A stretch of DNA of 64,000 bases from Acetivibrio clariflavus DSM 19732 (GCF_000237085.1 NC_016627.1:682001-746000); one strand, 5' to 3'. Counted from the first letter of the stretch, positions 8,550-17,031 are shown. The notes: generated from the sequence alone by a model not told the origin. A program made the numbers and translations.

Positions 8550-8974
8550 GCTTGCCCTCCGTAATTATCCTTTTCCATTTCTGTTAACATTCTGGTTACC
8601 TGGGTCATTTGAAACAGTCTAATGCAGTTGCTTATTTTTTTCTGTCTTGAAGAGTTCAAAAAAGGCCTTATTGCAGTCAATAAATTAATTCTTGGATCAT
8701 TTATGTTCCGCATACTGTCCATTATGGTTTTTATTTTTCGCATCATTTCCACATTATCATCCATATTATTTTGGGCAGATGTTTCTTCCTTTTTTATTTT
8801 GCTGTCATTTTGGGGTGTTGGCTGTTCTTCCGACCTCTGAGGAGGGTTATCCTTAGAGGAGGAGTTTGCCAGCATTGATATTATGCTTCCCAGGTTTTCA
8901 GGAACCTTTACATTTTCTTGTCCAAGCATTTGGGCTATTTGTTTGATTTTTGTGTTAAGTTCCTCATCATTCAC
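8546..8974 (-). CDS. hypothetical soluble protein (142 aa)
   Basis: The family is not recognised. The start is GTG 8974, with an AGGAGGTGA site seven bases upstream. The N-terminal 35 residues look helical (NDEELNTKIKQIAQMLGQENV). A low-complexity Ser/Pro/Gln/Lys linker covers about 40-75, and a helical C-terminal part (about 75-135) includes RKIKTIMDSMRNINDPRINLLTAIRPFL. That last phrase resembles small clostridial proteins that occur beside spore-coat or membrane genes, but this is only an impression. It is the middle gene of a three-gene operon, 23 bases after one gene and overlapping the next by four. Confidence 0.75.
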   Translation of the reverse strand: MNDEELNTKIKQIAQMLGQENVKVPENLGSIISMLANSSSKDNPPQRSEEQPTPQNDSKIKKEETSAQNNMDDNVEMMRKIKTIMDSMRNINDPRINLLTAIRPFLNSSRQKKISNCIRLFQMTQVTRMLTEMEKDNYGGQA

Positions 8975-8997
8975 TGGTTTATCACCTCCTGGGGCGC

Positions 8998-9324
8998 TTA
9001 TTGGTTGCTGTCAAGCAGTTTTTTCAATTTATCTATTATTTCATCTCCACGGTCGCCTATAAGCTGAGACAGACTATTCATATCCACTTCGTTAATTAAT
9101 TTCTTCATTTCATCCTTATCTATCTTTAAATTCAATTCCTTCAATTTGTTCTCGTCTATTTCGTTTATTTTTTCAATTAACTCGTTTTTATCCATTTTAT
9201 TTAATTTCTTTGCAAGTTCTTCGGTGTTGCCTTTTTTTAACATATCTATGGCGTTGTTGAGTTTCACTTGAAGCATTTTGTCGTTTAGCAAATCCATTAA
9301 ATTTTTATTGCCTTGATTGCTCAT
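8998..9324 (-). CDS. Lys/Asp-rich helical protein (108 aa)
   Basis: ATG 9324 is preferred over an upstream in-frame start because AAAGGAATG lies just before it. The product (MSNQGNKNLMDLLNDKM...) is highly charged and nearly all helix-forming. It contains a heptad-like repeat of Leu and Ile with the recurring phrase xKMDKNELIEKINEIDENKLKEL, consistent with a coiled coil or a repeat of short helices of about 12-14 residues. There is no signal peptide or membrane segment. It is the first gene of the 8211-9324 operon. Function unknown. Confidence 0.72.
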   Translation of the reverse strand: MSNQGNKNLMDLLNDKMLQVKLNNAIDMLKKGNTEELAKKLNKMDKNELIEKINEIDENKLKELNLKIDKDEMKKLINEVDMNSLSQLIGDRGDEIIDKLKKLLDSNQ

Positions 9325-9532
9325 AATATCATTCCTTTCAATTTTATACTGTGCCGTTTTGGAAGTTAAGGGAAATGCCAATGATTTAAAAAATATAAAA
9401 AGCTGATGTATTAATGCAGAAATTTTTTAAAATTTATATTTTTTGCTTCCCTATGACTATGTATTTCCCGGTATTTCCCTACTAAATATATATTACTTAA
9501 TTCAATAGATTATAACCCATATTGTTATTGAT

Positions 9533-9733
9533 TTAATTAGGGCTGCAATCTTTACCTAAAAACAGCAGGCCAAATAGAATAATGAAGAATAGGGAAAGGT
9601 CGTTACCGCTTGTGTCGGGTTTGCTTTTGGAACGATTTTCCGAACGGTTTTCGTTGAACAAAAACAGAAATACTATTATGAAAAAAAGAAGCTCATCTCC
9701 TCCTCCATTAAAAAGGTCGCTAAGGAAATTCAT
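9533..9733 (-). CDS. tiny protein with two hydrophobic segments (66 aa)
   Basis: A perfect TAGGAGGT ribosome site precedes ATG 9733, which makes this a convincing small gene. The sequence has two similar hydrophobic runs, ELLFFIIVFLFLFNENRS (about 14-31) and LSLFFIILFGLLFLGKD (about 46-62), each ending in a polar turn, with a Ser/Lys-rich spacer between. The halves look like an internal duplication, and the same pattern appears in the neighbouring gene at 9781-9954. It is probably a small membrane-associated protein; function unknown. Confidence 0.75.
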   Translation of the reverse strand: MNFLSDLFNGGGDELLFFIIVFLFLFNENRSENRSKSKPDTSGNDLSLFFIILFGLLFLGKDCSPN

Positions 9734-9780
9734 AGAGATACCTCCTAAGCCTTAAATTTCAATAAAGCCGATACTGAAAA

Positions 9781-9954
9781 TTAAAAATAAAATAACTCCA
9801 GATAGACTAGTATAAAGAATAACAGGGAGCTATCGTTTTTCTCTTTTACATATCTGTTAATTCCTATTGGCCTACTGTCATAAAAAAGCAAAAGATAAAC
9901 AAGAATAAAGTATAAAACATTTGATTTGTTGCGAAATATAGGTTTTTGAGACAT
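9781..9954 (-). CDS. tiny protein with two hydrophobic segments (57 aa)
   Basis: ATG 9954 is chosen over an upstream in-frame ATG because CTGGAGGTGAC lies immediately before it. Two near-repeated runs occur: NVLYFILVYLLLFYDSRP and SLLFFILVYLELFYF, the latter at the extreme C-terminus. They share the core FILVYLxLFY and are separated by a Lys/Arg-rich spacer containing INRYVKEKND. The internal duplication and the match to the gene at 9533-9733 suggest paralogues. No function can be assigned. Confidence 0.75.
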   Translation of the reverse strand: MSQKPIFRNKSNVLYFILVYLLLFYDSRPIGINRYVKEKNDSSLLFFILVYLELFYF

Positions 9955-10183
9955 AATTGTCACCTCCAGGAAAGTACAAGGCAAACAATACAAACCTATA
10001 GATGGATTCCGCTTTACAAAGTGCTTAACAAAGGGATAGGCTAATATTGAAGCCTTGCGGCATGTGTTTTTGCTGTTTTATAATATTCACTTAAACTTTA
10101 GTATGTTACTTGTGCAGGTAAAAGTGGTATATTATGAGAAACAAAACAGGATATATGAAAATAGTCAATTACATGTAATATTA

Positions 10184-10212
10184 TTGACTTACATTGGTTT
10201 AAATTGTATAAT
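10184..10212 (+). promoter_or_regulatory. sigma-A promoter of the ccdA redox operon
   Basis: TTGACT (10184-10189), a 17-base spacer and TATAAT (10207-10212) form a near-consensus promoter 56 bases before the chosen ccdA start. Confidence 0.85.
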
Positions 10213-10227
10213 ACCATTAGGGGGTAT
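10211..10227 (+). promoter_or_regulatory. CsoR/CstR-like operator overlapping the -10 and start site
   Basis: ATACCATTAGGGGGTAT is an imperfect palindrome whose ends (ATACC and GGTAT) and G run match the general form of CsoR/RcnR/CstR-family sites (ATACC-C...G-GGTAT). It overlaps the last bases of the -10 element and the expected start site, where a repressor would act. CsoR senses Cu(I) and CstR senses persulfide; the downstream redox genes favour the latter. No CsoR-family gene is in the window, so the regulator is inferred. Confidence 0.5.
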
Positions 10228-10268
10228 TTGATTCGCCATATTCTTATAGAAGTGATGAAAAGGTGGTA

Positions 10269-10943
10269 ATGCTGTTGATTTCTTATTATTTGCAGAGTTT
10301 TGCTGAAGGTGTGCTGACTTTTATTTCACCATGTATACTGCCTATGCTGCCTATTTATTTTATATACTTGGCAGGTGATAGTGAAGAAAGTGAGAAAGGA
10401 ACAAGCAAAAAGAAAGGAAATTTGGCGTTAAATTCCATTGGTTTTGTTACGGGATTTACGATAATTTTTGTTTTACTTGGTGCAACTGCAACTACTTTAG
10501 GTTCATTTTTTAAAGAACACAGGGATATACTTAAAATTGTAAGCGGTATTGTGGTGTTTATATTTGGCTTAAACTTTACAGGGCTTGTAAGAATTGGGGT
10601 TTTGAATAAACAGAAAGGTTTTGAATTTAACTTTAAGAGATTAAATTTTCTTAAGTCTATAATTTTTGGAATGGTATTTTCTGTGGCGTGGTCACCCTGT
10701 GTGGGAGCATTCCTCTCATCGGCTCTTGCAAAGGCCAGTGTTTCGGATACTATTATGGAGGGTATGCTGTTGTTGCTAATCTACTCTATAGGCTTGGGGA
10801 TACCTTTTATTATTTCTGCCATTGCTTTTGATAGTATGAAGGGGCTTTTTAAGACAGTGCAAAGACACAGCAGACTGGTAAGCATTATTTCGGGGAGTTT
10901 GTTGATAATTGCAGGTCTTGCATTTATATTTAATTTCATATAG
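10269..10943 (+). CDS. ccdA: CcdA-type membrane thiol-disulfide carrier
   Basis: The polytopic protein of about 224 residues has six membrane segments and the CcdA/DsbD-beta pair of cysteines: ISPCILPMLP in the first segment and AWSPCVGAFLSSAL in the fourth, each with the typical Pro. CcdA passes reducing power from cytoplasmic thioredoxin across the membrane to extracytoplasmic thiol proteins such as ResA. The neighbours fit exactly: a ResA-like protein 47 bases downstream, then thioredoxin and thioredoxin reductases. ATG 10269 is preferred; GTG 10263 and TTG 10275 are also in frame near the AAAAGGTGG site. Confidence 0.92.
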   Translation: MLLISYYLQSFAEGVLTFISPCILPMLPIYFIYLAGDSEESEKGTSKKKGNLALNSIGFVTGFTIIFVLLGATATTLGSFFKEHRDILKIVSGIVVFIFGLNFTGLVRIGVLNKQKGFEFNFKRLNFLKSIIFGMVFSVAWSPCVGAFLSSALAKASVSDTIMEGMLLLLIYSIGLGIPFIISAIAFDSMKGLFKTVQRHSRLVSIISGSLLIIAGLAFIFNFI

Positions 10944-10990
10944 CTATTAATTAATCGCATTTTATATAACCATTAGAAAGAGGGGAATTT

Positions 10991-11590
10991 ATGGATAAAA
11001 AGAATTTAACTAAAGCAATAGTGTCTTTAGCTGTACTTACGGTTTTATTGTTGGGGGCTTATTATATAAGCAGCCGCTACAGTAAAAACAATGATTATGC
11101 CAGTCCTGACACCAGTATGGGTACGGGAAGCAATGATAATACCGATAGGGATTTGCCGCTTGCAAAAGACTTTGAACTTGTAGATCTTGAAGGCAATACG
11201 GTAAAATTATCCGACTATAGAGGAAAAATTGTTTTCTTGAATTTTTGGGCAACATGGTGTGGGCCATGTCTGAAAGAGATGCCCGAATTTAATGAGGCAA
11301 GCAAAGATTTTGAGAATAATGGAGATGCGATATTATTGGCAGTTAATTTAACTACAGGCGGTGCCAGAGGGGAAACTGAGGATAAGGTAAGAAAGTTTAT
11401 GAATAGTAACGGATATACTATGAAAGTACTTTTGGACAAAACCGGAAAAGTAGCTGACCAGTATAAAATATATGCCATACCGACAACTTATGTAATTGAT
11501 AAGGATGGAAGGATTTATACTTATTATGAAGGTACGATAAATAAAAATGTACTTATGAATGTGTATAATGAATTAAGAGAACAAGGATAG
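10991..11590 (+). CDS. resA: membrane-anchored thioredoxin-like protein (ResA/TlpA type)
   Basis: The 199-residue protein has an N-terminal membrane anchor (about residues 8-27), a Ser/Asp/Asn-rich linker (30-52) and a TlpA/ResA-type thioredoxin fold (about 55-197). The active site FLNFWATWCGPCLKEMPEF contains WCGPC, and the cis-Pro loop is YAIPTTYVID. Such proteins reduce disulfides outside the membrane, for example on apocytochrome c or spore proteins, using electrons from CcdA. No cytochrome c maturation genes are nearby, so a general or sulfur-linked role is as likely as haem attachment. The ATG follows AAAGAGGGG. Confidence 0.9.
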   Translation: MDKKNLTKAIVSLAVLTVLLLGAYYISSRYSKNNDYASPDTSMGTGSNDNTDRDLPLAKDFELVDLEGNTVKLSDYRGKIVFLNFWATWCGPCLKEMPEFNEASKDFENNGDAILLAVNLTTGGARGETEDKVRKFMNSNGYTMKVLLDKTGKVADQYKIYAIPTTYVIDKDGRIYTYYEGTINKNVLMNVYNELREQG

Positions 11591-11676
11591 ATACCGGCGT
11601 TAATTGGACATATAAGCTGAAAAATTTATATAGCAATTGCTTTTGCAGGAAGTAAACATTACTGAGGAGGCTTATT

Positions 11677-12957
11677 ATGGCGAACGGGATTATTTACAGC
11701 AATTCGGAAAAGTTTGAGAAAGACGTTCTGAAATGTGATTTGCCTGTGGCTGTTGCTTTTTATTCAGAGGATTGTCCGCCGTGTGCTTCTTTTATAAATA
11801 TGTTCAAGCGTTCAGCTGAAATCTATGGAGAGCACATGCGTTTTGTAATGATACACCGCCAGCATAATCGCCAGCTTGCAGAATCCTTGAATATAAAAAA
11901 CAGTCCCACTGTTTTGTTTTTTAAGGATGGGGAAGAGCAGTGCTTTAGGATGAACGGCTATATAAATAATCCTGAGTTTAAAGAGGCTGTTGAGAAAGTT
12001 ATCGGAGGAGAGTGTAAGAGTAAAGAGAGACAAAAGGTATACTGTGATGTTCTGATACTTGGAGGAGGCCCGGCAGGATTGTCTGCGGCAATGTATGCTT
12101 CCAGGGCAAAGCTGTTTACGATAGTAATAGATGAAGGACTGACCGGGGGACAGGTAGCAACTACCTACCATGTTGCCAATTATCCCGGAACTAATGGGGT
12201 TGTAAGGGGCATGGATTTAATGGAAAATATGAAACGGCAAGCTTTGGAATTTGGTGCACAGATAGATGAACTTAAATTGATAGAAGATATAGACCTTGAA
12301 AGTGAAGAAAAATATGTGAGAACTGAGGATACCGACTATTATGCAAAAGCAGTAGTAATTGCAACCGGAGCTACACCGAGAAAGCTTCCGGCGGAAGGAG
12401 AGCAGGAGTATAGAGGCAGAGGAGTGCATTATTGTGCTACGTGCGACGGTGCATTGTACCAGGATGCAAATGTTTTTGTTGTAGGCGGTGGTGAAGCGGC
12501 TTTAGAAGAGGCTGTATTTTTGACAAGATATGCAAAACACGTTACTATAATAAACAGGTCGGACAAATTTCGTGCTTCAAGGGGAACACAGGATGAAGCT
12601 TTGAAAAATCCAAATATAAGTATTATATGGGATTCAATAGTCAGAAAAATTAATGGCGATACTTTTATGAAAAGTATTGAAATAGAGAATTTGAAAACCA
12701 ATGAGATAAAAGAGATTGAAGCAGACGGTTTGTTCGTGTATATTGGAACTGAACCTAAAACGGATTTTCTGAAAGGAAAGCTAATATTGAATGAAAATGG
12801 CTATATTGATACCGATGAGAATATGAAAACCAATATATCCGGAGTTTTTGCAGCGGGAGATGTAAGAAATAAAACGGTACGTCAGATTGCTACAGCCGTA
12901 AGTGACGGAGTAATTGCCGGGATTATGGCTGAAAGATATATTAACGGTAAACAATAG
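11677..12957 (+). CDS. trxB: thioredoxin-thioredoxin reductase fusion
   Basis: An N-terminal thioredoxin-like domain (about residues 5-110) has the unusual active site CPPC (33-36) and cis-Pro loop NSPTVLFF. It is followed by a full thioredoxin reductase (about 121-426). The reductase has the FAD motif GGGPAGLSAAMYASR, the redox pair CATC (253-256), a nucleotide-binding GGGEAA (270-275) and the FAD-binding GVFAAGDVR. The NADPH phosphate-binding HRRxxxR is degenerate: NRSDKFR (293-299). Known natural fusions in mycobacteria place thioredoxin at the C-terminus; here it is N-terminal. It presumably forms a self-contained electron path from the reductase to CcdA and ResA. GAGG precedes the ATG. 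Confidence 0.93.
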   Translation: MANGIIYSNSEKFEKDVLKCDLPVAVAFYSEDCPPCASFINMFKRSAEIYGEHMRFVMIHRQHNRQLAESLNIKNSPTVLFFKDGEEQCFRMNGYINNPEFKEAVEKVIGGECKSKERQKVYCDVLILGGGPAGLSAAMYASRAKLFTIVIDEGLTGGQVATTYHVANYPGTNGVVRGMDLMENMKRQALEFGAQIDELKLIEDIDLESEEKYVRTEDTDYYAKAVVIATGATPRKLPAEGEQEYRGRGVHYCATCDGALYQDANVFVVGGGEAALEEAVFLTRYAKHVTIINRSDKFRASRGTQDEALKNPNISIIWDSIVRKINGDTFMKSIEIENLKTNEIKEIEADGLFVYIGTEPKTDFLKGKLILNENGYIDTDENMKTNISGVFAAGDVRNKTVRQIATAVSDGVIAGIMAERYINGKQ

Positions 12958-12979
12958 ACGGAAAATGGGGTATGAAATT

Positions 12980-13861
12980 ATGTATGATGTTATAATAATT
13001 GGAAAAGGACCTGCCGGAATTTCAGCAGCACTATATACGGTAAGGTCAAATTTAAAAACTCTTATTATCGGGAAAAATGACAGTGCTCTCAGAAAAGCCG
13101 AGAGAATTGAAAATTATTACGGTTTTGCCGAGGCAATAAGGGGAGAAGACCTTTTAAAAAATGGTGAAAAACAAGCACTAAGGCTTGGTGCAGAGATATT
13201 GAATGATGAAGTTATAGCGGCGGAAAAGAATGATTTTTTTGAGGTTGCTACTCCCAATAGCCACTTTACTTCAAGGGCATTAATTTTGGCCACCGGGCAG
13301 CCGGTGAAAAAGGTAAAAATAGAGAACCTTGAAAGATTTGAAGGGAATGGAGTAAGCTATTGTACAACTTGTGATGGTTTCTTTTACAACAATTTGAAGG
13401 TTGGAGTTTTGGGCTTTAATGATTATGCAATTCATGAAGCAATTGAACTTCAGGCCTTTACAAAGAAGATTACCGTTTTTACCAATGGCAAAGACCTGGT
13501 AGTTTCGGATAAGTATGCCGGTGATTTAAAGGATTTTGAAATAAACAACAAGGAGATTGAAAAGCTGGACGGTAAGGAATATCTTGAAAAAATTTATTTC
13601 AAGGATGGATCCAGCGAAGATTTGGATGGATTGTTTGTAGCTTACGACAGCCCCTCAAGTATAGATTTTGCGAGAAAAATGGGGATAATGGTGGATGGAA
13701 ACTCAATTGTTGTGGATAAAGACCAGCAAACCAACATAGACGGTTTGTTTGCTGCCGGCGATTGTACAGGCGGTTTCAAACAGATATCAACAGCTGTAGG
13801 TCAAGGTGCTATAGCCGGTAAAAGAGCCATTGAATATGTTAGGAAACAGAAATTGAAATAA
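12980..13861 (+). CDS. flavin thioredoxin reductase-like protein lacking NADPH motifs (FFTR-like)
   Basis: The 293-residue flavoprotein has the reductase FAD motif IIGKGPAGISAALYT, redox cysteines YCTTCDG (C128, C131) and the C-terminal FAD motif LFAAGDCTGGF. Where NADPH-dependent reductases carry GGGxxA and HRRxxxR, it has GFNDYA (145-150) and FTNGKDL. Loss of both motifs is the hallmark of the ferredoxin-dependent flavin thioredoxin reductases (FFTR) known from clostridia and of related deeply branched oxidoreductases. Ferredoxin is therefore the inferred electron donor, which suits an anaerobe with PFOR. ATG 12980 has a GGGGT site nine bases upstream; ATG 12965 is the alternative. It starts 22 bases after the fusion gene. 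Confidence 0.85.
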   Translation: MYDVIIIGKGPAGISAALYTVRSNLKTLIIGKNDSALRKAERIENYYGFAEAIRGEDLLKNGEKQALRLGAEILNDEVIAAEKNDFFEVATPNSHFTSRALILATGQPVKKVKIENLERFEGNGVSYCTTCDGFFYNNLKVGVLGFNDYAIHEAIELQAFTKKITVFTNGKDLVVSDKYAGDLKDFEINNKEIEKLDGKEYLEKIYFKDGSSEDLDGLFVAYDSPSSIDFARKMGIMVDGNSIVVDKDQQTNIDGLFAAGDCTGGFKQISTAVGQGAIAGKRAIEYVRKQKLK

Positions 13862-13933
13862 TGCTGATTTCTAGTATAATTTTTTAATGTTGAAAAGTAT
13901 AATGGTTGTTTATTATAGTTTGAATTAAATAAA

Positions 13934-14395
13934 CTATATTGCTTTATCTATAAATACGTTTAGTCTGGAGTTAAGGTCCATTTCATAGGGATGGGTTAAT
14001 GGTTTTTTGATTCTTTTATAATAGACTCTTACAATTGGTCGGGTACCCTGGTTTATGCGGGCATTTGCCTCAACACCGGTTTCGCTGGTGGGAAGGTGTA
14101 ATATTGAAACTAAAGGGTAAACGGCCAAATTGTTTATAAAAACTTTAGCCATGTGGCAGTCAAATAGCTTATATTTATTGTCAATGAGATACTCCAATGT
14201 CTTATAATGAGGATAGTTCTTTTGATGAAGCAGTCGGTCATAGGTTTTGCATACCATTACAATTTTTGTGCCTATGGGAATATTCTAACTGCTTGTATTA
14301 TTTGTATATCTGTTTCCATTTTTTCTGTTTTGTTTGCTTCCGGTATATCGAGAGCTAATTTCAATATTCTGTCTTGGAATATGATATTAATAATA
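13934..14395 (-). pseudogene. decayed HD-GYP (c-di-GMP phosphodiesterase) gene remnant
   Basis: The last 107 codons (from about 14257) resemble the C-terminal end of HD-GYP proteins: MVCKTYDRLLHQKNYPHYKTLEYLI, then a helix ending FINNLAVYPL, then GETGV/N/RPIVR-like elements (SETGVEANARINQGTRPIVR). The HD and GYP metal-binding motifs are absent. Upstream on the same strand, a second frame reads FQDRILKLALDIPEANKTEK...IIQAVRI and runs into the first after a frameshift near 14275-14290. The N-terminal catalytic half is missing, with ordinary non-coding DNA in its place. A GGAGGAG just before the fragment has no standard start codon. I read it as a truncated and frameshifted relic. Confidence 0.7.
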
Positions 14396-14469
14396 CTCCT
14401 CCATCATATATATCGATAAATTAAGGGGCTTTTGTAATTGTTATCCGTAATTATCTATAAAATTGAAAC

Positions 14470-14498
14470 TTGACATCAATAGAACTATATCATAATAT
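14470..14498 (+). promoter_or_regulatory. probable sigma-A promoter of the sulfur flavoprotein gene
   Basis: TTGACA (14470-14475), a 17-base spacer and TAATAT (14493-14498). The -35 is perfect and the -10 imperfect; other AT-rich -10 candidates overlap it. The leader would be about 60 bases. Confidence 0.5.
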
Positions 14499-14565
14499 TA
14501 TAATATATAAATAAATTAATATATAAATTTTAGTATTAACCGGCAATTATAAAGGAGGTTATTAT

Positions 14566-17031
14566 ATGAAGCTTAAAGTAGTTATAGTGGGAGGAGTGGC
14601 TGGAGGCGCCAGTGCTGCCACACGTCTTAGAAGACTTGATGAGGATGCGGAAATTATACTCTTTGAAAAGGGTGAATATATCTCCTTTGCAAATTGCGGA
14701 CTTCCCTACTATATAGGTGAAGTCATAAAGGAAAAGGATCAGCTGGTTGTTCAAACACCGGAAGCCATGAGGAAGAGGTTTAACATAGATGTCAGGATTA
14801 ATTCCGAGGTAACAAGGATATTTCCCGATAAAAAAATGGTGGAAGTATGCAATATTAAAGACAAAACAATCTATACCGAGACTTACGATAAACTAATCCT
14901 TTCACCGGGGGCAGAACCCGTTAGACCCCCTATTCCCGGAATTAATTCCGATAGAGTATTTACTTTGAGAAATATACCTGATACCTACAAAATAAAAGAT
15001 TTTGTTGATTCCATGAGTCCAAAAAGGGCTGTTGTGGTGGGAGCAGGATTTATAGGGCTCGAAGTCGCTGAAAATCTTCACACAAGAGGCATCAAAGTGA
15101 CTGTGGTTGAATTGGCCGACCACGTTATCGGGCCAATGGATTTAGACATGGCAGCTATTGTCCATCAGCACTTAAAATCGAAGGGAGTAGAACTATATCT
15201 TAAAGACGGAGTAAAATCTTTAAGCAGTGCAAATACGTGTGTTGTTACAGAATTAAACAGCGGAAAGTCCCTTAAGGCCGATATGGTTATTTTGGGAGTG
15301 GGAGTAAGACCGGAAACCAGGCTTGCGGTTGAGGCAGGACTTAAAATAGGAACTACCGGAGGTATATGGGTGGATGAATATATGCGTACCTCCAATCCTG
15401 ATATTTATGCAGTGGGTGATGCTGTTGAGGTTACCGACTATATAACCGGAAAACCTTCCCTGATACCCCTTGCTGGACCTGCAAACAAACAAGGCAGGAT
15501 AGCGGCTAACAATATTTGCGGATTTGCAGAAAAGTATGAAGGTACGCAAGGTTCTTCCATTGTTAAGGTTTTCGATATCACTGTTGCCATGACAGGCAGT
15601 AATGAAAAAGTACTTAATAGAAGCAATATTGAGTACGAAAAGTCTTTTACCCATTCCGGTTCCCATGCAGGATATTATCCCGGTGCAATTCCGATGACAA
15701 TAAAGCTTTTATTTGGCAAAAAAGACGGAAAAATTTTGGGTGCCCAGATAGTAGGGTATGAGGGTGTAGATAAAAGAATAGATGTTATAGCTACAGCAAT
15801 TCGTGCCGGTATGACAGTATATGACCTTGAAAAATTGGAACTGGCCTATGCACCGCCCTATTCTTCAGCTAAGGACCCTGTAAATATTGCAGGTTATTCC
15901 GCTGCAAACATATTAAAAGGGGATTGTGAAATATTCCATTGGCATGATGTAGAGTCTGTAGACCGCTCAAAGTCGGTATTGCTTGATGTGAGGGATGAAA
16001 TAGAGTTTAGCCTTGGAACTATAGAAGGTTCTGTCAATATACCTTTGAATGAACTTCGGAATCGTCTGGATGAGTTGCCCAAGGACAAAGAAATTCTAAT
16101 TTTCTGTCAGGCCGGTTTAAGAGGGTATATAGCTTATAGAATTTTGAAACAGAAGGGATTTCATGCAAAGAACTTAAGCGGCGGTTACAAAACTTATCAA
16201 CTTGCTGTCCAAAAGCAGTCCAATGAGGATGTCTATGAATATGATAAGATAACCAAAAGCGGAGAAATAAAAACGGTGGATTGTAACGGCGGTGAATGTA
16301 AGGCAGATGCCAAAATTAAAGTGGATGCCTGCGGACTTCAGTGCCCAGGACCTATGATGAAGCTGAGTGAAAGTATAAAAGCTATGAATTATGGAGAAGT
16401 ACTGCATATAAAAGCTACTGACCCGGGATTTCAGGAAGATGTGAAAGCTTGGTGTGAAAAAACGGGGAATAAACTCTTAGGTATAAATTTTGAAAATTCT
16501 TGTTATAATGCCTATATCAGAAAAGAGAAGCAGGAGGATAAAAAGAAGGCTGATGTAAGAAAAAATGACAAGACAATGGTTGTGTTCAGCGATGACTTAG
16601 ACCGAGCAATAGCATCTTTTATTATTGCTAATGGTGCTGCTTCCATGGGAAGAAATGTCACAATGTTTTTTACCTTCTGGGGATTGAACATTTTGAGGAA
16701 GAGTGATAAAGTAGACGTGAAAAAAGACTTATTCGGTAAGATGTTTGGTTTTATGATGCCGAGAGGATCTAAAAAGCTTTTCCTTTCCAAAATGAATATG
16801 GGAGGCATAGGTAGCAGGCTTATAAGAAGAATAATGAAGAAAAAGAATATAGCATCTTTGGAAGAACTTATTCAATCGGCTATGGCGAATGGAGTAGAGC
16901 TTGTGGCATGTAATATGTCCATGGAGGTTATGGGAATAAAAAAAGAAGAGCTGATTGACGGTGTGAAAATCGGAGGAGTGGCCACATTTATCAGTGCAGC
17001 GGAAGATTCTGATATGAGTTTGTTTATATAA
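14566..17031 (+). CDS. CoA-disulfide reductase-like flavoprotein fused to rhodanese, TusA and DsrE2 domains
   Basis: One 821-residue chain carries four sulfur-metabolism modules. Residues 1-445 form a pyridine-nucleotide disulfide reductase of the CoA-disulfide/persulfide reductase class, with FAD motif VGGVAGGASAATR, single redox Cys C44 in FANCGLPYY and NAD(P) motif VVVGAGFIGLEVAENL. Residues 455-550 are a rhodanese with active Cys C514 (CQAGLRG). Residues 583-655 are TusA-like, with DACGLQCPGPMMKL (C593). Residues 668-821 are DsrE2/DrsE-like with C782 (ELVACNMSMEVMG). The chain could reduce CoA or low-molecular persulfides and pass sulfane sulfur internally. AAAGGAGG precedes the ATG. An ArsR-type gene follows 67 bases after the stop. 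Confidence 0.93.
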   Translation: MKLKVVIVGGVAGGASAATRLRRLDEDAEIILFEKGEYISFANCGLPYYIGEVIKEKDQLVVQTPEAMRKRFNIDVRINSEVTRIFPDKKMVEVCNIKDKTIYTETYDKLILSPGAEPVRPPIPGINSDRVFTLRNIPDTYKIKDFVDSMSPKRAVVVGAGFIGLEVAENLHTRGIKVTVVELADHVIGPMDLDMAAIVHQHLKSKGVELYLKDGVKSLSSANTCVVTELNSGKSLKADMVILGVGVRPETRLAVEAGLKIGTTGGIWVDEYMRTSNPDIYAVGDAVEVTDYITGKPSLIPLAGPANKQGRIAANNICGFAEKYEGTQGSSIVKVFDITVAMTGSNEKVLNRSNIEYEKSFTHSGSHAGYYPGAIPMTIKLLFGKKDGKILGAQIVGYEGVDKRIDVIATAIRAGMTVYDLEKLELAYAPPYSSAKDPVNIAGYSAANILKGDCEIFHWHDVESVDRSKSVLLDVRDEIEFSLGTIEGSVNIPLNELRNRLDELPKDKEILIFCQAGLRGYIAYRILKQKGFHAKNLSGGYKTYQLAVQKQSNEDVYEYDKITKSGEIKTVDCNGGECKADAKIKVDACGLQCPGPMMKLSESIKAMNYGEVLHIKATDPGFQEDVKAWCEKTGNKLLGINFENSCYNAYIRKEKQEDKKKADVRKNDKTMVVFSDDLDRAIASFIIANGAASMGRNVTMFFTFWGLNILRKSDKVDVKKDLFGKMFGFMMPRGSKKLFLSKMNMGGIGSRLIRRIMKKKNIASLEELIQSAMANGVELVACNMSMEVMGIKKEELIDGVKIGGVATFISAAEDSDMSLFI

